A stretch of DNA of 64,000 nt from Lactuca virosa (GCA_928212115.1 CAKMRJ010005634.1:125615111-125679110); one strand, 5' to 3'; positions 33,182 to 45,441 are shown, counted from the first letter of the stretch. Notes: generated by a model not told the origin, from the sequence alone. Numbers and translations are program-made.

Positions 33182-35036
33182 TGTAACACTATGATCTTGG
33201 AGGTATTTATTTCTTGAATTTTTGCTTTGGTTGGAGGTCACGACGTGAACATAATGGTCACGTCGTGAATGCCCATTGACTTGTTGACCCGTGATTTTGA
33301 CTCTCACGACGTGAGACTTTAAATGCTCATGACGTGAGATTGGCTTGATGATCAAACCATAATATTTTAGGTATTTAATGGAAAGAGAGGGCTAGGGTTA
33401 CCCATCTTTAGCCTCCTGCACTCTTTTTGCCTCCTGAAAACCCTAATCTCGACCCTCTTGGTGTTTTGGCTCCTACCTTACAATCTCTTTGAGCTTTTGG
33501 ACCATTGTATGTCTTAAAGCTTGGACATTTCTACCTCTTGCATGCTAGATCTAAGTTCTAAGCACCTTTTGCATGTTTTTATTGGATTGAGTGCTTGGGA
33601 TCCATAAACTTGGCAACTTTATGGATCATTGATTCATACTCTATAATATAGTCTTTGGATCTAAGTTTTGGTATAGTTTGAGACTCCAAGCATGAGTCTT
33701 GATCTCATTTTTCCCACTTTTGGCCTAGTAAGAGTTTGAGTCATGCATTGGACATGTATGACTGAAAAGCTACGATTTTTATCATTCTTTGGGCAAGGGA
33801 ATACCCTCTGGAAAGTCCCAAGTTTTGGCTCTAAGGAATAAGAGCTTAATGCTCAAAGCTGGTCAGTGCAGATCTCATGATGTAAGTATTAAGACCGTCG
33901 CGACGTGAGAATACTAGCCACCCCGACTATTTTGTCCAGATTAGGTCACGACGTGACTCATGGTGAGGTCGCGACATGACAAGGACTAGAATCGTCTTGA
34001 TGGGCTGAGATGACCCGCTGAGTCGGGACTAGATCGAGTTGGTGCTCACGACGTGACCATGATCTAGTCACGATGTAAGGACTAGCTGTTGGAGTTTGGA
34101 CCGTTGACTTTGGGCCTTGTTGGGCCATTAGACTTCTAATTTTGGGCTTTTGTCTAGTATATTGGGCTTCCATGGATTTAGGCCCATGATGGGTTTTGGG
34201 CCCATGATGGGTTTTGGGCCCAATTTGGAAGATTGGGCCACAATTGGGCTTTGGGTCCATTTAGGATTTGGACCATTTGAGTAGTTGGGTTGGGCCTTGG
34301 TTTTGGGCCAAGTTAGAAAAAGGGTAAAATGGTCTTTTACCCTAGTTTTGGGCTAATCAGCTTAGATTCTTGATTACAGGTTAGAACCCAATTATTAATT
34401 GGATATTATTTTGTGATGATAGCGCGGGGATTTTCCGGACCAACTGACAAAGATTCATTTGTGTGTTTCAGCAGCTAGAGGTGAGTTTCCTCACTGTGTT
34501 TAGTGGGTTAAAGGCACCAATGTCGGCCCATGGTTTGTTATGCTAGGATACTAGATGTTTGAGTGACTCTTGCATGTGTTATGTGCTTGTATGCATACCA
34601 AGCAGGGCCCGTTGACCATTCTGTATGCTATTTATCTTTGTGATTATCACATGTGTTATGTGTTTACATGCTTATATGTTTATATATATACCCAGCAGGG
34701 CCCGATGATTGACATGTTTGTATACTGAGCGGGGTCTGATGCTAGACGGGGCCAATAATATGTTTGATATGTATGGTATGTGGTATTTTGGGGAACTCAC
34801 TAAGCTTTGTGCTTACGGTTTTCAGTTTATATTTTCAGGTACTTCTGGATCGAAGGGGAAGAGCTCGGGATGATTGCAATGCACACACCACCTCATTCCT
34901 CATTTTATGATTACTCTGATGTTTTATGATGTAGTTGATACACTTTGTTCCACCATGCTTTTACGATGATGTTTTGGGATAATAGTTTTATTAATTTAAG
35001 AACGAAAATTTTTGGTCTTAATTTTAGGACTTTACA
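33182..35036 (+). repeat. G1 3' LTR
   Basis: 1855 bases, TGTAACACTATG to GACTTTACA. It keeps the TCACGACGTGA words (33238-33345 and 33875-34080) and the donor-like GAGGTGAGTTTCCTCACT near 34477-34494. Confidence 0.85.
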
Positions 35037-36266
35037 CACTTAATGACCAAAAAGGGCATAGAAAGAAATGAAGGAAGAAAATGATAGCGAGAGAGTTCAT
35101 TCAGAGGAGTGTAGTCATTTCCAGTTTAAAAAGCCAAAATCACTTAAAAAGTTAAGATTCACTTAATTTTGGAAACCTCCTTTTTAAAGCATGTCAAAAA
35201 TTCATTTTGAAAAGCACTTATCCAATAGCCAAACACATTTTTTTGACTTATTGGCTTTTGAAAAGCCAATAAGTTAACAAGTTATTTTGAAAAATCAATC
35301 CACACACCTTCTAAACCTACTATAAAGGTCTTAATGGCTAAATGGAAATAAAATGGTGACTTAAATGGCCTACGCTATAATGGCCTATTTAACGGTTATC
35401 ATAATTAGAACTTTAGTGGTTAAATAGGGATAATTTTGAGACTTCAATGCTCAAAAAAGTCGAACTCCTTTTCTTACTTGGATAGATGTGAGAACCATGA
35501 TTGCATTGAGAACACGGTCGGCCCAAGCTTATTTGAGGACCCAAGCAAAAAGAAATGATGCCCTTAGAGTAAAAAATTAGTGAAGGAGGGCGGTTTTTTT
35601 GTTTTTGCTTTTAATTTTTTTAAAATGAGGCCCTTCTTATAAATTTATTCGTTTTTGTAATATAAATACTTGTTTCGTTTTTTGTTTTATTTTTCTCACT
35701 ATCAGATAAATGGTTTCTAGGGAACATGTTATTATTTTAAACTTATAATTAAAACAATGCCAATGAGGGAAAAAGCAAATAAAGGAAATGAAACCGCCTA
35801 GTTGTGATCTTTTGATGTCAAATCATTTTCCAGCAAAAATGATAAGGTTTTCTAAATCGTTTTCTAGGCTCCAGCACCAAACATTTCAAACCAACAATAA
35901 GTATTTCCAAACTTGTGTTATACATAGAAAATTAGGAAGAAAAGCACATAAATTAACTTTTTATTAGAAAACTAACATCAATGACGTGAAGAACAATAAC
36001 AATAACAAAATCAGAATCAGTGGGGATGCTTGAAATCAGATTAACAAGAATACATAATTAATTTTTTTAAGGATGTGTGAAATCAAATTATCTAAATCGA
36101 TATATTGAAAAAGACTGTAATCATAAATAAAAATCATAGTCTACGTGAAAATATCATAATAGATTTATTATTAATCAATTCATAAAGTCTCCAATCAAAG
36201 TGATGAAAGGCCAAATACGATGGGTGGGGGGCATAGTGGACAGTTTCATAGGATTCAAATTTTTTT

Positions 36267-36268
<2 letters not shown>
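35037..36268. other. AT-rich spacer with MITE-like hairpin
   Basis: No gene is seen. Around 35250-35290 TTGACTTATTGGCTTTT and its reverse complement AAAAGCCAATAAGTTAA form a hairpin. The nearby end GGTGTGTGGATTG (minus strand, about 35300) resembles a hAT-type MITE terminus, but the left end is unclear. TTAATGGC and AATGGCCTA words recur at 35335-35400. The rest is unremarkable. Confidence 0.35.

Positions 36269-36328
<60 letters not shown>
36269..36328. repeat. (TA)n microsatellite
   Basis: About 60 bases of pure TA dinucleotide. Confidence 0.95.
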
Positions 36329-36329
<1 letters not shown>

Positions 36330-37335
36330 TAGAAAACTTATAGGCTCGTGATAAGCACGGCCCAATCTCGTGTTGTGACAATTGTTTCCTCACCAAGTCT
36401 TTAATTACTTTTAAAGTTGCATGATTCTTAGATCACTTAATAATATTTCATTATGTGCAATCTGAAAAAAAAATCCCAATGTAAATATCATATATGAGTT
36501 GTAATAATCATACTAAGCATGTACTATGGAGGGTAATTTGGGTTTTTCTAAAAAGTAAGGTAAGATGTTTAGCGATATCTTAAATTTTGATAATGTTAGG
36601 TATAATTGTATTTGTAATTTTATGAGAATTTAAAATAATTGGAGATTTCGTAGGTACCTCTTGAGCATCATTCATTAAAAAAAAAGATAATATTTTAATT
36701 TATCATTTCATTTCATCAAGGGATGAAAAAACAAAGTACCCCGAGACTATGCAATAAAATTAACAAAATTGACCAAATTACATTCCTTCAAGAACTGTCC
36801 ATTCCATTCCATTCCATTAGTTAAAATATACAATTTTTTTTCTCAATTAAGTGGAATAGACTACTCCATTCCTTCGCCAATTCCATCATTACCAACACAC
36901 TTACGATTAGGTAATGAAAAAACTCCCAGGTTCTTAGCACAAATACATACACTTACATCTGAGGTATAGTATATTCATGTAAGAAAGTATCCCACCAGCT
37001 TCTTGACTTTAGAAAGGGGGCATTGCCATCCGCCCGCTTTCTTTCTTCAATGGAATCTAATTAAAGAATTAGTAAGCAAACATTATTATAGAAGCATAAG
37101 AAGGGGTAAATTTTTAGTAAACGTTTACTGGTGGATTGGAAACAACAAATATATTGGGATTAGTGAGACGGGTAATAATACAATTAGTTCAAAGGAGGAG
37201 GAAGATGGAAGAAAGAGAGTGATACACATTATTTCTTAATAAACATAAACATAAAGACGGAGAAGAGTAAATTACCTTGTTTCCTGTAACTGGAATTAAT
37301 ATAGGTTTTTTCAAATTGAATGACGCCTTCTGCCT
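36329..37335. other. Spacer, nothing recognised
   Basis: Small plus frames at 36769-36969 and 37003-37239 have no motif. CCATT is repeated four times near 36800. Confidence 0.3.
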
Positions 37336-37602
37336 TCAAGAAGAAATTTTTTTCAGTTGATGATGGGACTGGATGGTCTTCATAATTTGTGAATTAAGTA
37401 GTGGGTTTCGTTTTGTGGAATCGACAACAATTACAGTTCCGTGAAACTGTTTTGATAACTGCACTCCGATGATAAAAACCCTAGCGTGTGAAAAATTGTA
37501 AAGAGCAACAATTATCAAGAAAATTATCAAATCATAAACATCAAATAACCGGGAGTATGAAGAAAAAGAGATGAAGGGAAGCGCATCGGTTGTCGCCGTC
37601 AT
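37336..37602 (-). CDS. Small hypothetical reading frame, possible first exon
   Basis: I do not recognise this 88-codon frame. It begins MTATTDALPFISFSSYSR and has one hydrophobic stretch (DLIIFLIIVALYNF, residues about 24-38) that could span a membrane. The 250 bases upstream (minus strand, 37603-37860) are rich in pyrimidine runs such as CTCTCCCCCATTTCACTCTTTCTCTC, as in plant 5' leaders. About 60 bases downstream the text ACAAG|GTAATTTA could be a donor site. It may be the 5' remnant of a gene, or chance. Confidence 0.2.
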   Translation of the reverse strand: MTATTDALPFISFSSYSRLFDVYDLIIFLIIVALYNFSHARVFIIGVQLSKQFHGTVIVVDSTKRNPLLNSQIMKTIQSHHQLKKISS

Positions 37603-38215
37603 TAAAATTGCCTATGTTTTAACCTTCAATTTCAGGGTGGATGCTTACCGGTAGTAACAATTGGGGGATGACAGGATGAGAGAAAGAGTGAAATGGGGGA
37701 GAGAATGTACCGGTGGATGTGTATTCTAAAACCAAGAGGAAAGCGGTGGTCCAAGGGGAAGATTGGCAACGGTGAAGCAACGTCTCCCAAACAGTTGTGA
37801 TGTTCCTAAATCCTAAAAAGAAAATTAAAAATGAAAACCAAAAATTAGGCGAAGGATAGGCACTCTCACAGTCTCAGGCTGTACACGGAATATAAAAAAT
37901 TAGATTCTCATATATAAAGAACAATTTTTTTTCGCAAATTTTTCATAAAAAAACAAACTAAAAATATAGATATTCATAACTTTGTATCCTCCATCCATTA
38001 ATATCAAATTTGATAAAAAAAATTGATCGGATCAGATTCACATTGTGAATCTCTGCAGATTCACCCTATAAAATCTGTGAAAATTCACACTGTCAGTGAA
38101 TTTATACAAAATTAATGATTTATAGTGTAGATTCACATTGTTTAATAAGATCTAAAACTTGAAAAAATAATGATTCCCTGGTTCTATAGTTTAAAACGGT
38201 TCATTGTTCAACTTT

Positions 38216-38218
<3 letters not shown>
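37603..38218. other. Possible 5' leader plus AT-rich spacer
   Basis: It includes the pyrimidine-rich stretch described for the neighbouring small frame and a short repeat GATTCACA.TGT.AAT at 38036-38145. No gene was found. Confidence 0.25.

Positions 38219-38279
<61 letters not shown>
38219..38279. repeat. (AT)n microsatellite
   Basis: About 60 bases of pure AT dinucleotide. Confidence 0.95.
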
Positions 38280-38280
<1 letters not shown>

Positions 38281-38446
38281 CTAAAAAAATTATAATAGCC
38301 ATAAAGACGTTTCTTTTCTTGTCTCGGACATTTGAATCTATTTGAGTTCTTAAGACCGGCCTTGACGATGATCTTTCAAAAAAATCACACGAACATTAGT
38401 CTTCTCCGATGATTTTGTTTAAATTTATTTTATGTCATTTTTCACC

Positions 38447-38623
38447 TTTTTTTTTAAAAACAAATATTTCATTAAAAGAAAAACAAAAGCTTAAGCAATG
38501 CGCTCAAGACAAAGTTCATGAAAAACAAGATAAAGGAGAATTACACCACATATGCCAGTTAAGAGCATTAAATTTAGATATATTCTTAATCCAATTAAAC
38601 GTAAACATGCTAATATCATCACC
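38447..38623 (-). pseudogene. LINE ORF2 last codons, 3' UTR and A tail
   Basis: Minus-strand reading from the G2 boundary gives FTFNWIKNISKF and LNWHMWC, then TGA. The 'F.WIKNR.K' block closes many plant LINE ORF2 proteins. After it come a short AT-rich 3' UTR and the A run. Dropping G2 and one copy of its 5-bp flank puts this piece in frame with 56952-57574. Confidence 0.7.
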
Positions 38624-39540
38624 TGTAACACCGTAAATTTTTCAACAAATTTTTCATTATAAAATCGCGTACTTTTTATAACGTATCGTATATAAATCTC
38701 GTTTGCTCAATTTACAAAACACAGCTCCATTTTTGATTAATTAATAATCTAGGATACTCAAAACATAACTCTTTCTCTGGTGTGTACAATCAAGCCGGTG
38801 CCGTCCCGCGATCCTGAGAAACTTGAAACACATAACACATAACACGGTAAGCACGAAGCTTAGTGAGTTCCCCAAAATACCACATACAACAATTCGCCAC
38901 TCGAGGCTATACTCTGTAAGACCCTCCGATCAATGTGTTTCAGCGGGACCCTCCAGTCCCGTAGCTCGTTGGACCCTCCGGTCCGGTCTAGCTCGTTGGA
39001 CCCTTCGGTCCGGTCTGGTTGTGACCCTTCCGGCCTCACGGATCGTTGGACCCTCCGGTCCGGTCTATAAACTCCGCATAGCATAAATCACAAAGACATA
39101 ATGCATAACATAACACATACAACAGGATAACATAATACTCAATGTAAGCACATAGGACCTCCCGATCATACATAGCTACCACTCAAGGTAAAGTATAGTG
39201 AGAAGACTCACCTCGTATGATGTCTAGTGACTCACGTGCTCAATATCCCTGAAATCGGAACAATGACCTAGCTCCCGCCTAATTACATAAAGTAATTATC
39301 TCAAATCAATAACGACTCTCAAGGCTAGACCAAACTCTTCCTATTTTCTCTCAGAAGGCTAAAAGACCATTTTACCCCTCTAATGGTCCAAAAGTAAAAT
39401 TGTTGACTAAACCCTAAAAGTAAACGAAAGTCAACTGCAGGGAGTTACGCTGCGTGTACCAACTCTGTACGCGGGGCGTACTCCGTGGCCATCCAGAATC
39501 GGGGTACTCGACCCCCTACGCGGCGCGTATTGGGATTTAC
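38624..39540 (-). repeat. G2 3' LTR, part 1
   Basis: Matches 55195-56110. It contains a GC-rich minisatellite (38942-39068), the donor-like CGAG|GTGAGTC (minus, G at 39211) and the distal cluster of GTACGC-type palindromes (39467-39535). Confidence 0.9.
38942..39068 (-). repeat. GC-rich minisatellite in G2 LTR
   Basis: About three or four units of CGTTGGACCCTCCGGTCCGG (27-base period) in a region that would be intronic if the LTR splice signals are used. A matching array lies at about 55513-55640 in the other LTR. Confidence 0.7.
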
Positions 39541-42500
39541 TGTCACACCCCAAAACCGAGAACGGCGGAAACGTTCTGGGGTGGAGGACATCATGTAATG
39601 TATCACAACAATGTAAAGTAGTAAACAAGCAACAACATCATCCATTGCATTAATAGTATAATTTTACTTACAAGTGTGTTCTTTCATAGTATAAAACAAC
39701 ATAATGAATACTCAAAATAAAAGACGAGTCTTGACTGCTCCGTCTTCACAAAACCTGGTCGTCGTACCTGTCTATTTGTGACCTGAGAATACAAGTTATT
39801 TTGAAAGCGACTATCAGCAATAAAACTGGTGAATTCATAAGTATTTAAATGTCATTGATTTGTAAAGCTGTTATGAAAGACTCGTAAAAGTTTAATGAAA
39901 CATTTTTGTATAAGTATGAAACCCTAGAAAATCCCATATTTCCTACTAGTATAAAAAGTAGTCTTCTACCAAGACTCGACTGTTTTGAAAGTAGTATTCT
40001 ACCAAGACCCGACTGTTTTGAAAGTAGTCTTCTACCAAGACCCGACTGTTTTGAAAGTAGTCTTCTACCAAGACCCGACTGTTTTGAAAGTTTGAACCTC
40101 TACATAAGTGAAGGTTTTTCCTTGTACAACTATTATTATTCAAATCTAATCTACCTCATCGATTATGTGAATGTGACACACGGTAAGGGTAATAAGGAAA
40201 ATAATATAATAACTGAAATTGTATCCTTTTGTACTAGGATATTCACGGCGTGGAAACTCGCCGAACAGTACAACCGTAGACACCCGTCGATGTGCATTTT
40301 TCCTACTGTAGCTAACAGCCTTGGGTGTGGAATGGTAAGTCCCGAACATATATAATAGTATCTACTCATGTAATATGTAATAGTATCTCATCATATAGTA
40401 TCTATGTAATAGTATCTACGTAAAAGTATCCATGTAATAGTATCTCTTCATATAGTATTTAGTATATTTGTATAGACTCATGAATGAACTGACTCTTGTG
40501 TGATTCCTTGTACTAGGAATATCAAGTAATATCTCCTAACTATACCTATTATAGTTACTAGTAATGTACGTGTATAACCGAAAGTATGCCTTTGCTACCC
40601 AAAGGTACTGAACTGACTGATGGAACTTTTATGTCTATATATGTATACATGATATATAACTAATAGTTAGACGACATTCGGACGAATAACCGATACCCTA
40701 AGGCCACATCCAAACAAGGAAAAGGAATTAAAGAGAGCTAGCCGTCCTAAATCCTTTAAACATTGCTTATATAACTATACATATATAGGCATGCATTTGA
40801 CAATATAAAAGTATAAAAGAAGTTTTGTAAAACATTTTGAGGAACAATTTAAAGCAGTTTGTTTGATATAAACAGTTTAAAAGTATAAGAAATCCTTTGT
40901 TTGAAACACAATTGTAACAGAATTTGAAAGGAAAGATTTAGTAAATAAATCAAGTTTGATAAAGAGTTTAACATGTAAAAATGTTTGAGAAATCATTTTG
41001 AAGTAGTTTACTTGGTAAAACAGCTAAAAGTGTAGTAAATCCATAGTGTGATGGTTATTAATCACATGTGATTGATATGATAACTATCATGATTCAACTT
41101 GTATTCCCCCCCCCCCATAAAGCATTTAAAAACATTTAAAAGGTTAATTAAAGGAGTATGAACTCACCTGCAGTGAGTGGATCGGATGGAAGTGTCGGAC
41201 AAGTGCTTGGTGTCAAGTGAAGACTTAAACACACACAACAATCCTAGTAACATATAAAGACATATGTATATATACAATTAGTGATTATAACACTAATTAG
41301 ACAAGTACAAACACCCTAATGTGTGGAAAACACTTTGGTCAAAGTGTTAGGAGGCTATTGGGTTGCAACAAAGGAGTGTAAGGCATTGCTATTGAGTTTA
41401 TGGTCTATGGACCATACTTACTGGAGTTTACGGCCCAGGGGAGTTTACTCCTGGCCGTAAACTCTCTAATGGGTCTCCATTTGAGGCTTAAAGGTATGAT
41501 ATCTTAAGTGGTTAAGTGTTCCAAGGCTAAACAAGAGGCTAGGTGAGTTTAAGGTCCAAGAATTGACCTTAACATGAGTTTACGGCCAAAGGACCCTTCC
41601 TTCATGAGTTTACGGCCGTAAACTCATGGTACTAAGTGCCATGGGGTGTTTTGAGGTCTTATAAGTCATAAAGAAACATCCATTGATCAAGTCCAAGTCT
41701 TAGGAAGCTTTAGGGGCACAATAACACCTCTTTATAGAGTTTACGACCTAAGGACCATTTCCTTATGTGTTTACGGCCGTAAACTCTTATGGGGACATGT
41801 TTTCTTTGTTGTTTAAGGTCCTAAACACTCCAAGGAAGGATCAAGACTAGCATCCAAGGCTTAGGAAGGGACTAGGGTTCATTTAACCCCATTTAGAAGA
41901 GTTTACGGCCCAAGAACATCCCTTGGCCGTAAACTCCATTGATCATGTGTTTCTTGATGTTTTCTAAGTGTAAAAAAGTTCATTCTAAGCACACAAGAAG
42001 CTAGGGCAAGTGTACTTACAAGATAGAAGCTTGATTGGGTGTTTAGGGTCCAAGAACACTAGTGTGTGTTCTTGGTGTTTTGAAGAACACTTGAAGATCT
42101 ACTTGAAAAGCAATAATGAATGGATGAAATGATGTATAACAACTAGATGTTAGGTTATAACAACAAATCAAGTCGAGAAACACTTACGTTTTCGGAAGAT
42201 CGGGTGAAGAACGGGATGCTACTTGAGAGAGAATAGGGAGTGTTCTTGAGGGTGGAAGTGAGAAATGAGGGATTTGGGGAGTAAACTCATGCCTAAGGCA
42301 TGAGTTCACGACCATGATAGAGTTCACGGCCCAAACTCCCTTTGTTTGGCCGTGAACACCTAACTAAGGTGTTGGTTGATCCATTGCTATCCCGATATTC
42401 TAGAAATCACTTCCTTTTATCCGTTCGATTCATGAATAATAAATAAAACTACTCAAACGGACTTTAAACCGGCTAAAAATTAGCAGAAATGTAATTGACT

Positions 42501-42557
42501 TTTAATTGAAGTGCTTGACTTTAGAGTTTGTACGAATGAAAATTCCGGGTTGTCACA
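39541..42557 (-). repeat. G3 3' LTR
   Basis: 3017 bases. It holds four copies of a 33-bp repeat (39957-40088), a C run (about 41107-41115), a donor-like CAG|GTGAGTT (minus, G at 41167) with a possible acceptor TTCTCAG (minus, ending 39783), and the TTTACGGCCGTAAA palindromes (41395-41940) plus a proximal set (42296-42362). Confidence 0.92.
39957..40088. repeat. 33-bp minisatellite, 4 copies
   Basis: Unit AGTAGTCTTCTACCAAGACY followed by CGACTGTTTTGAA. It produces an apparent repeated peptide on either strand, which I take as an artefact. Confidence 0.9.
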
Positions 42558-42640
42558 TCATCCCCCCGTTAGAGGGAATTTCGTCCAGAAATTAGAGTTT
42601 AGGTAAGGAAGTAGGTATGAATAATCAAGCAAAGAGATGG
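42558..42640 (-). other. G3 polypurine tract and pol 3' end
   Basis: On the minus strand GGGGGGATGA lies directly before the LTR start TGTGACAACCC. Confidence 0.7.
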
Positions 42641-42900
42641 GGATACTTCCTATTCGATTGAATCCTCGCGCTCCCAAGTGAATTCAGGTCCTCGCTTGGC
42701 ATCCCAGCGAACCTTCACTAATGGGTTGCGGCGTTGCTTCGTCCGCTTGACCTCTCGGTCCCTAGTCACTACGGTTCTTCCACGAAGGTGAGGCTCTTGT
42801 GGAACTCGATCTCGTCGAGTGGGATTACAAGAGTCTCGTCGGATAGATACTTTTGCAAGTTCGAGACGTGGAAGGTAGAATGTACGTTACTGAGTTCGCG
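42641..42900 (-). pseudogene. G3 integrase C-terminus with chromodomain-like tail
   Basis: Minus strand reads ELSNVHSTFHVSNLQKYL, then VIPLDEIEFHKSLTFVEEP, then after a frame change VTRDREVKR and VKVRWDAKRGPEFTWERED. This is the standard end of plant chromovirus pol: the 'FHVS.L' block followed by the 'VKV.W....GPE.TWE' tail. It is separated from RT by only about 50 bases, so some 2.4 kb of RNase H and integrase coding is missing. Confidence 0.75.
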
Positions 42901-42939
42901 GGGTAGGCTGAGTCGTGGATGCTTCTATGCTCTTTCTTA

Positions 42940-43355
42940 CTATGTGAGAAGCTAAGTAGGTCATTTATAAGGAAGATGATGAACTGTTCCAAGTAAGGAT
43001 GACATACCCTATTCATTAAGTTCATGAATACTACGGGAGCATTGGCCTTATCCGAGGGGTATCACTACGGACTCATAGCGTCCGCATCGAGTTTGGAAGA
43101 TTATCCTCGGGACATCCTTCACTAACACTCGAAACTGGTGATATTCGGATCTCAGGTCCATTTCTGAAAGGTAATTCGTTCCTTGCGGTTGGTCAACCAA
43201 CTCACCTATGCGAGGCAGAGGGTAAGGATTTCTAATGGGAATCTTGTCGAGGTCTCCGTTAGTCGATGGACCTACGAAACAATTTGTCTTTCTTCTTGAA
43301 GGACAAGACCGGAACTCTCCAGGGTGGGGAGTTTGGTCTTTCAATTCCATTGCTG
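42940..43355 (-). pseudogene. G3 reverse transcriptase fragment
   Basis: Minus strand reads PLPRIGELVDQPQGTNYLSEM-DLRSEYHQFRV, then RYESVVIPLG, and after a frame change FMNLMNRVCHPYLEQ-type sequence (from 43025) with FLINDLLSFSHSKKEH. The active-site second position is Asn-Asp in place of Asp-Asp, so one catalytic metal ligand is lost. The fragment covers the RT palm only. Confidence 0.75.
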
Positions 43356-44270
43356 AGTAGTTCGTTAAGTTACCCGGACGGTTCTTGCATCTCTGTAGGT
43401 GTTAGACTATAGGGTGATTTGGTTACAGGAGTATCATTCGACTGGATTCTAAGTTTATTCGCATGACGGCACGATCACTCGTAGTCTTGAGTAGTCTTCA
43501 TCCTGAAGTTCATATTAGAAGTCATACGTGGTTCATCAATCACAGTCTCGTGTATACGAGTCGTATATAATTAAGATTGAAAAGGTAGTCGAATAAATGA
43601 TTCTCCTTTAAGCTCACATCCAAACAAGGAAAAGAAGTTAAAGCAGAATCATCAATTCTAAACCTGTAGAACCTTGATTATATACTACCCTTGCGTATAC
43701 ATTCTTCAGAGATAGATCAACCGTAAGGGTCCTTGTATTGAACTTGACGTACTGTACGAGAGGTACTCCGGGGAGGTTTTCTGAGGTTTCTTCGGAAAGT
43801 TACGAAACATGAGGCACTCTATGCATGAGTACTTCTGAGTTCTGGAATGACGGCTTCGCTAGAAAGGCGATTTCGAGAAAGAGATGTGCGCACGAAACTG
43901 GTATTGTGCGGATCGAATTGACTCAAGTTGTATGATAATATCGGAATCACTCGGAAATAAAGGCACTAGATTTGACCATAAAGGCGTTACAGACAAACAC
44001 GAAAGTGCAACTTTTAACAGAGTTACAGTACTTTAGATTAACTACAAGACTACTGCTGCGAACAAGGTATACTACAAAAGACAAGTATACGCAGCACGAG
44101 GATCCCTTTACTGACGGGATCTTGCAAAAGATACGACTCGAGTTGCACTAGTTTTAAACAGTTTGAAAGCATACAAAATACTGCCGATTGGAAGCGTTCC
44201 TATACTATAGTAGGGTCCTTAGCTGTCTTTTGTTGTTCTGGGGTCAAATTCATCTTGTTCCCCCGTCACC
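43356..44270 (-). other. G3 degraded protease/RT N-terminal region
   Basis: By position this should hold protease and the RT fingers, but no DSGA or other motif could be read on the minus strand. Confidence 0.3.
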
Positions 44271-44873
44271 CCTCTCTATTGGGCAGTCCCTTTTGAAATG
44301 TCCTATTACGCCATATAGATGCCATATCCGAGAAATTTCGACATTGGTGGTTGAAGTAAGGTGTTGGATCCTTGTCCTGCAGAAGCGGGTAGTGTGTCCG
44401 TCTTTGTTGCAGTTATTGCAGTGCAACAAACGACAACTACCTAGATGATGGAAGCTGCACTTATTTCACTTCGGTAGGTTTCCAACATACTGTTTGGTTG
44501 GGTTAGGAATAACCAGGATACTAGTAGGGATGGTAGTAGGAGTTACAAACGTTGTGGCCGTGAAGGCTGCCACAGGTTGTTGTCTCTTGTTCGTCCCTTG
44601 GGGTGATTTGCCTTTAAATCTATTCCGGAATTTTCGTTTATTACTCTTGGGTTTGAGATTCGGAGTGTCGTGGTAGTTTGATACTCGCGGATGTACTTGG
44701 TTGTTACATTGATTGGAATTATTGATAACCATCCCGCTAACATTTGCATTGTTAGCGTTTAGGTGAGTCATGACAGCTGTCACGGCAGCTGAGACTGCAG
44801 CTTGAAAGGTAGCTGCATCAATCTGAAGAGTTGGTGTTTGGTTGATGGGTTGTTTACTTTTCTTTGGCGACAT
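44270..44873 (-). pseudogene. G3 gag C-terminal part with zinc knuckles
   Basis: From 44873 a 135-codon frame (MSPKKSKQPINQT...) is rich in Asn, Thr and Lys and ends at a stop (44466). The sequence continues in another frame with CRLLHCNNCNKDGHTTRFC, a CCHC knuckle, and GVIGHFKRDCP, half of a second one. In plant gypsy gags two knuckles of this kind bind the RNA genome. Confidence 0.65.
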
Positions 44874-45441
44874 GATTCTGTTACATGAAAAGAAAATGAG
44901 TTCGTGAGCGATTATGGTTGAACCTAGATGTATTTCGATCGTTCATGAAAAGAGTAGAAGTATGTTCTTGAGGGTTTGACCTACATCCCTATGATGTAGT
45001 CATAGTACAGGGTAGGAGTAAGTTCATAGAATGGTTACAAGACGTTTGCTATCCAACCTTCGACAAGAATTGGAAATGATCCCGGAGTTAAATTACTATA
45101 GTCCAATAACTTGACTAGAGAGTGTTTCAGATAGACTCCAATGAAAGTATGATGAAAGTAATTGAACAACGAGTGACACAGAAGTTAGCTGACTTTCAAT
45201 ATCATTGATATTTATGATGTAATAAGTTTGGGAAAAATTGACCTTGTAGAAGGTCTTACATCATATCCGGAGTAGAAAGGTCTTGGCCGCATAAAGGCCT
45301 AACGAAAAGTACCTACAGTACAAGATAGTTTCATAGAAAAATGCCACATAGGACATAGACAGGAAAACGATTCCTTTTAACAGGGAAAGAAAGTAAGGCA
45401 TCTACTACTGGTGACGGTCATCCCTCTAGTGAACCCTTAGT

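Larger units (their letters stand above)
22283..35036 (+). mobile_element. Ty3/gypsy retrotransposon G1 (chromovirus, Tekay/Del-like), decayed
   Basis: LTRs at 22283-24243 and 33182-35036 (TGTAACAC...TTACA) flank a gag-pol in the order gag, protease, RT, RNase H, integrase. The integrase ends in a chromodomain-like tail (VKVQWQHRKGSEW). The primer site is the slightly off TGTTATCAGAGC at 24247-24258. Flanks CACTA / CACTT fit a 5-bp duplication with one change. N2 inserted later at 27076. Many in-frame stops are CAG to TAG, CGA to TGA or TGG to TAG/TGA, the pattern left by deamination of methylated C. The LTRs have diverged visibly and differ by about 100 bases in length. The clade assignment rests on the C-terminal tail and gag style. 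Confidence 0.85.

Noticed and set aside
36175..36396. 73-codon minus frame
   Set aside because: Its middle is TA-repeat translation; no motif.
39906..40355. 149-codon plus frame with repeated DCFESS peptide (also 47082-47498)
   Set aside because: It lies inside a G3 LTR and the repeat peptide simply reflects a 33-bp minisatellite; copy number differs between LTRs.
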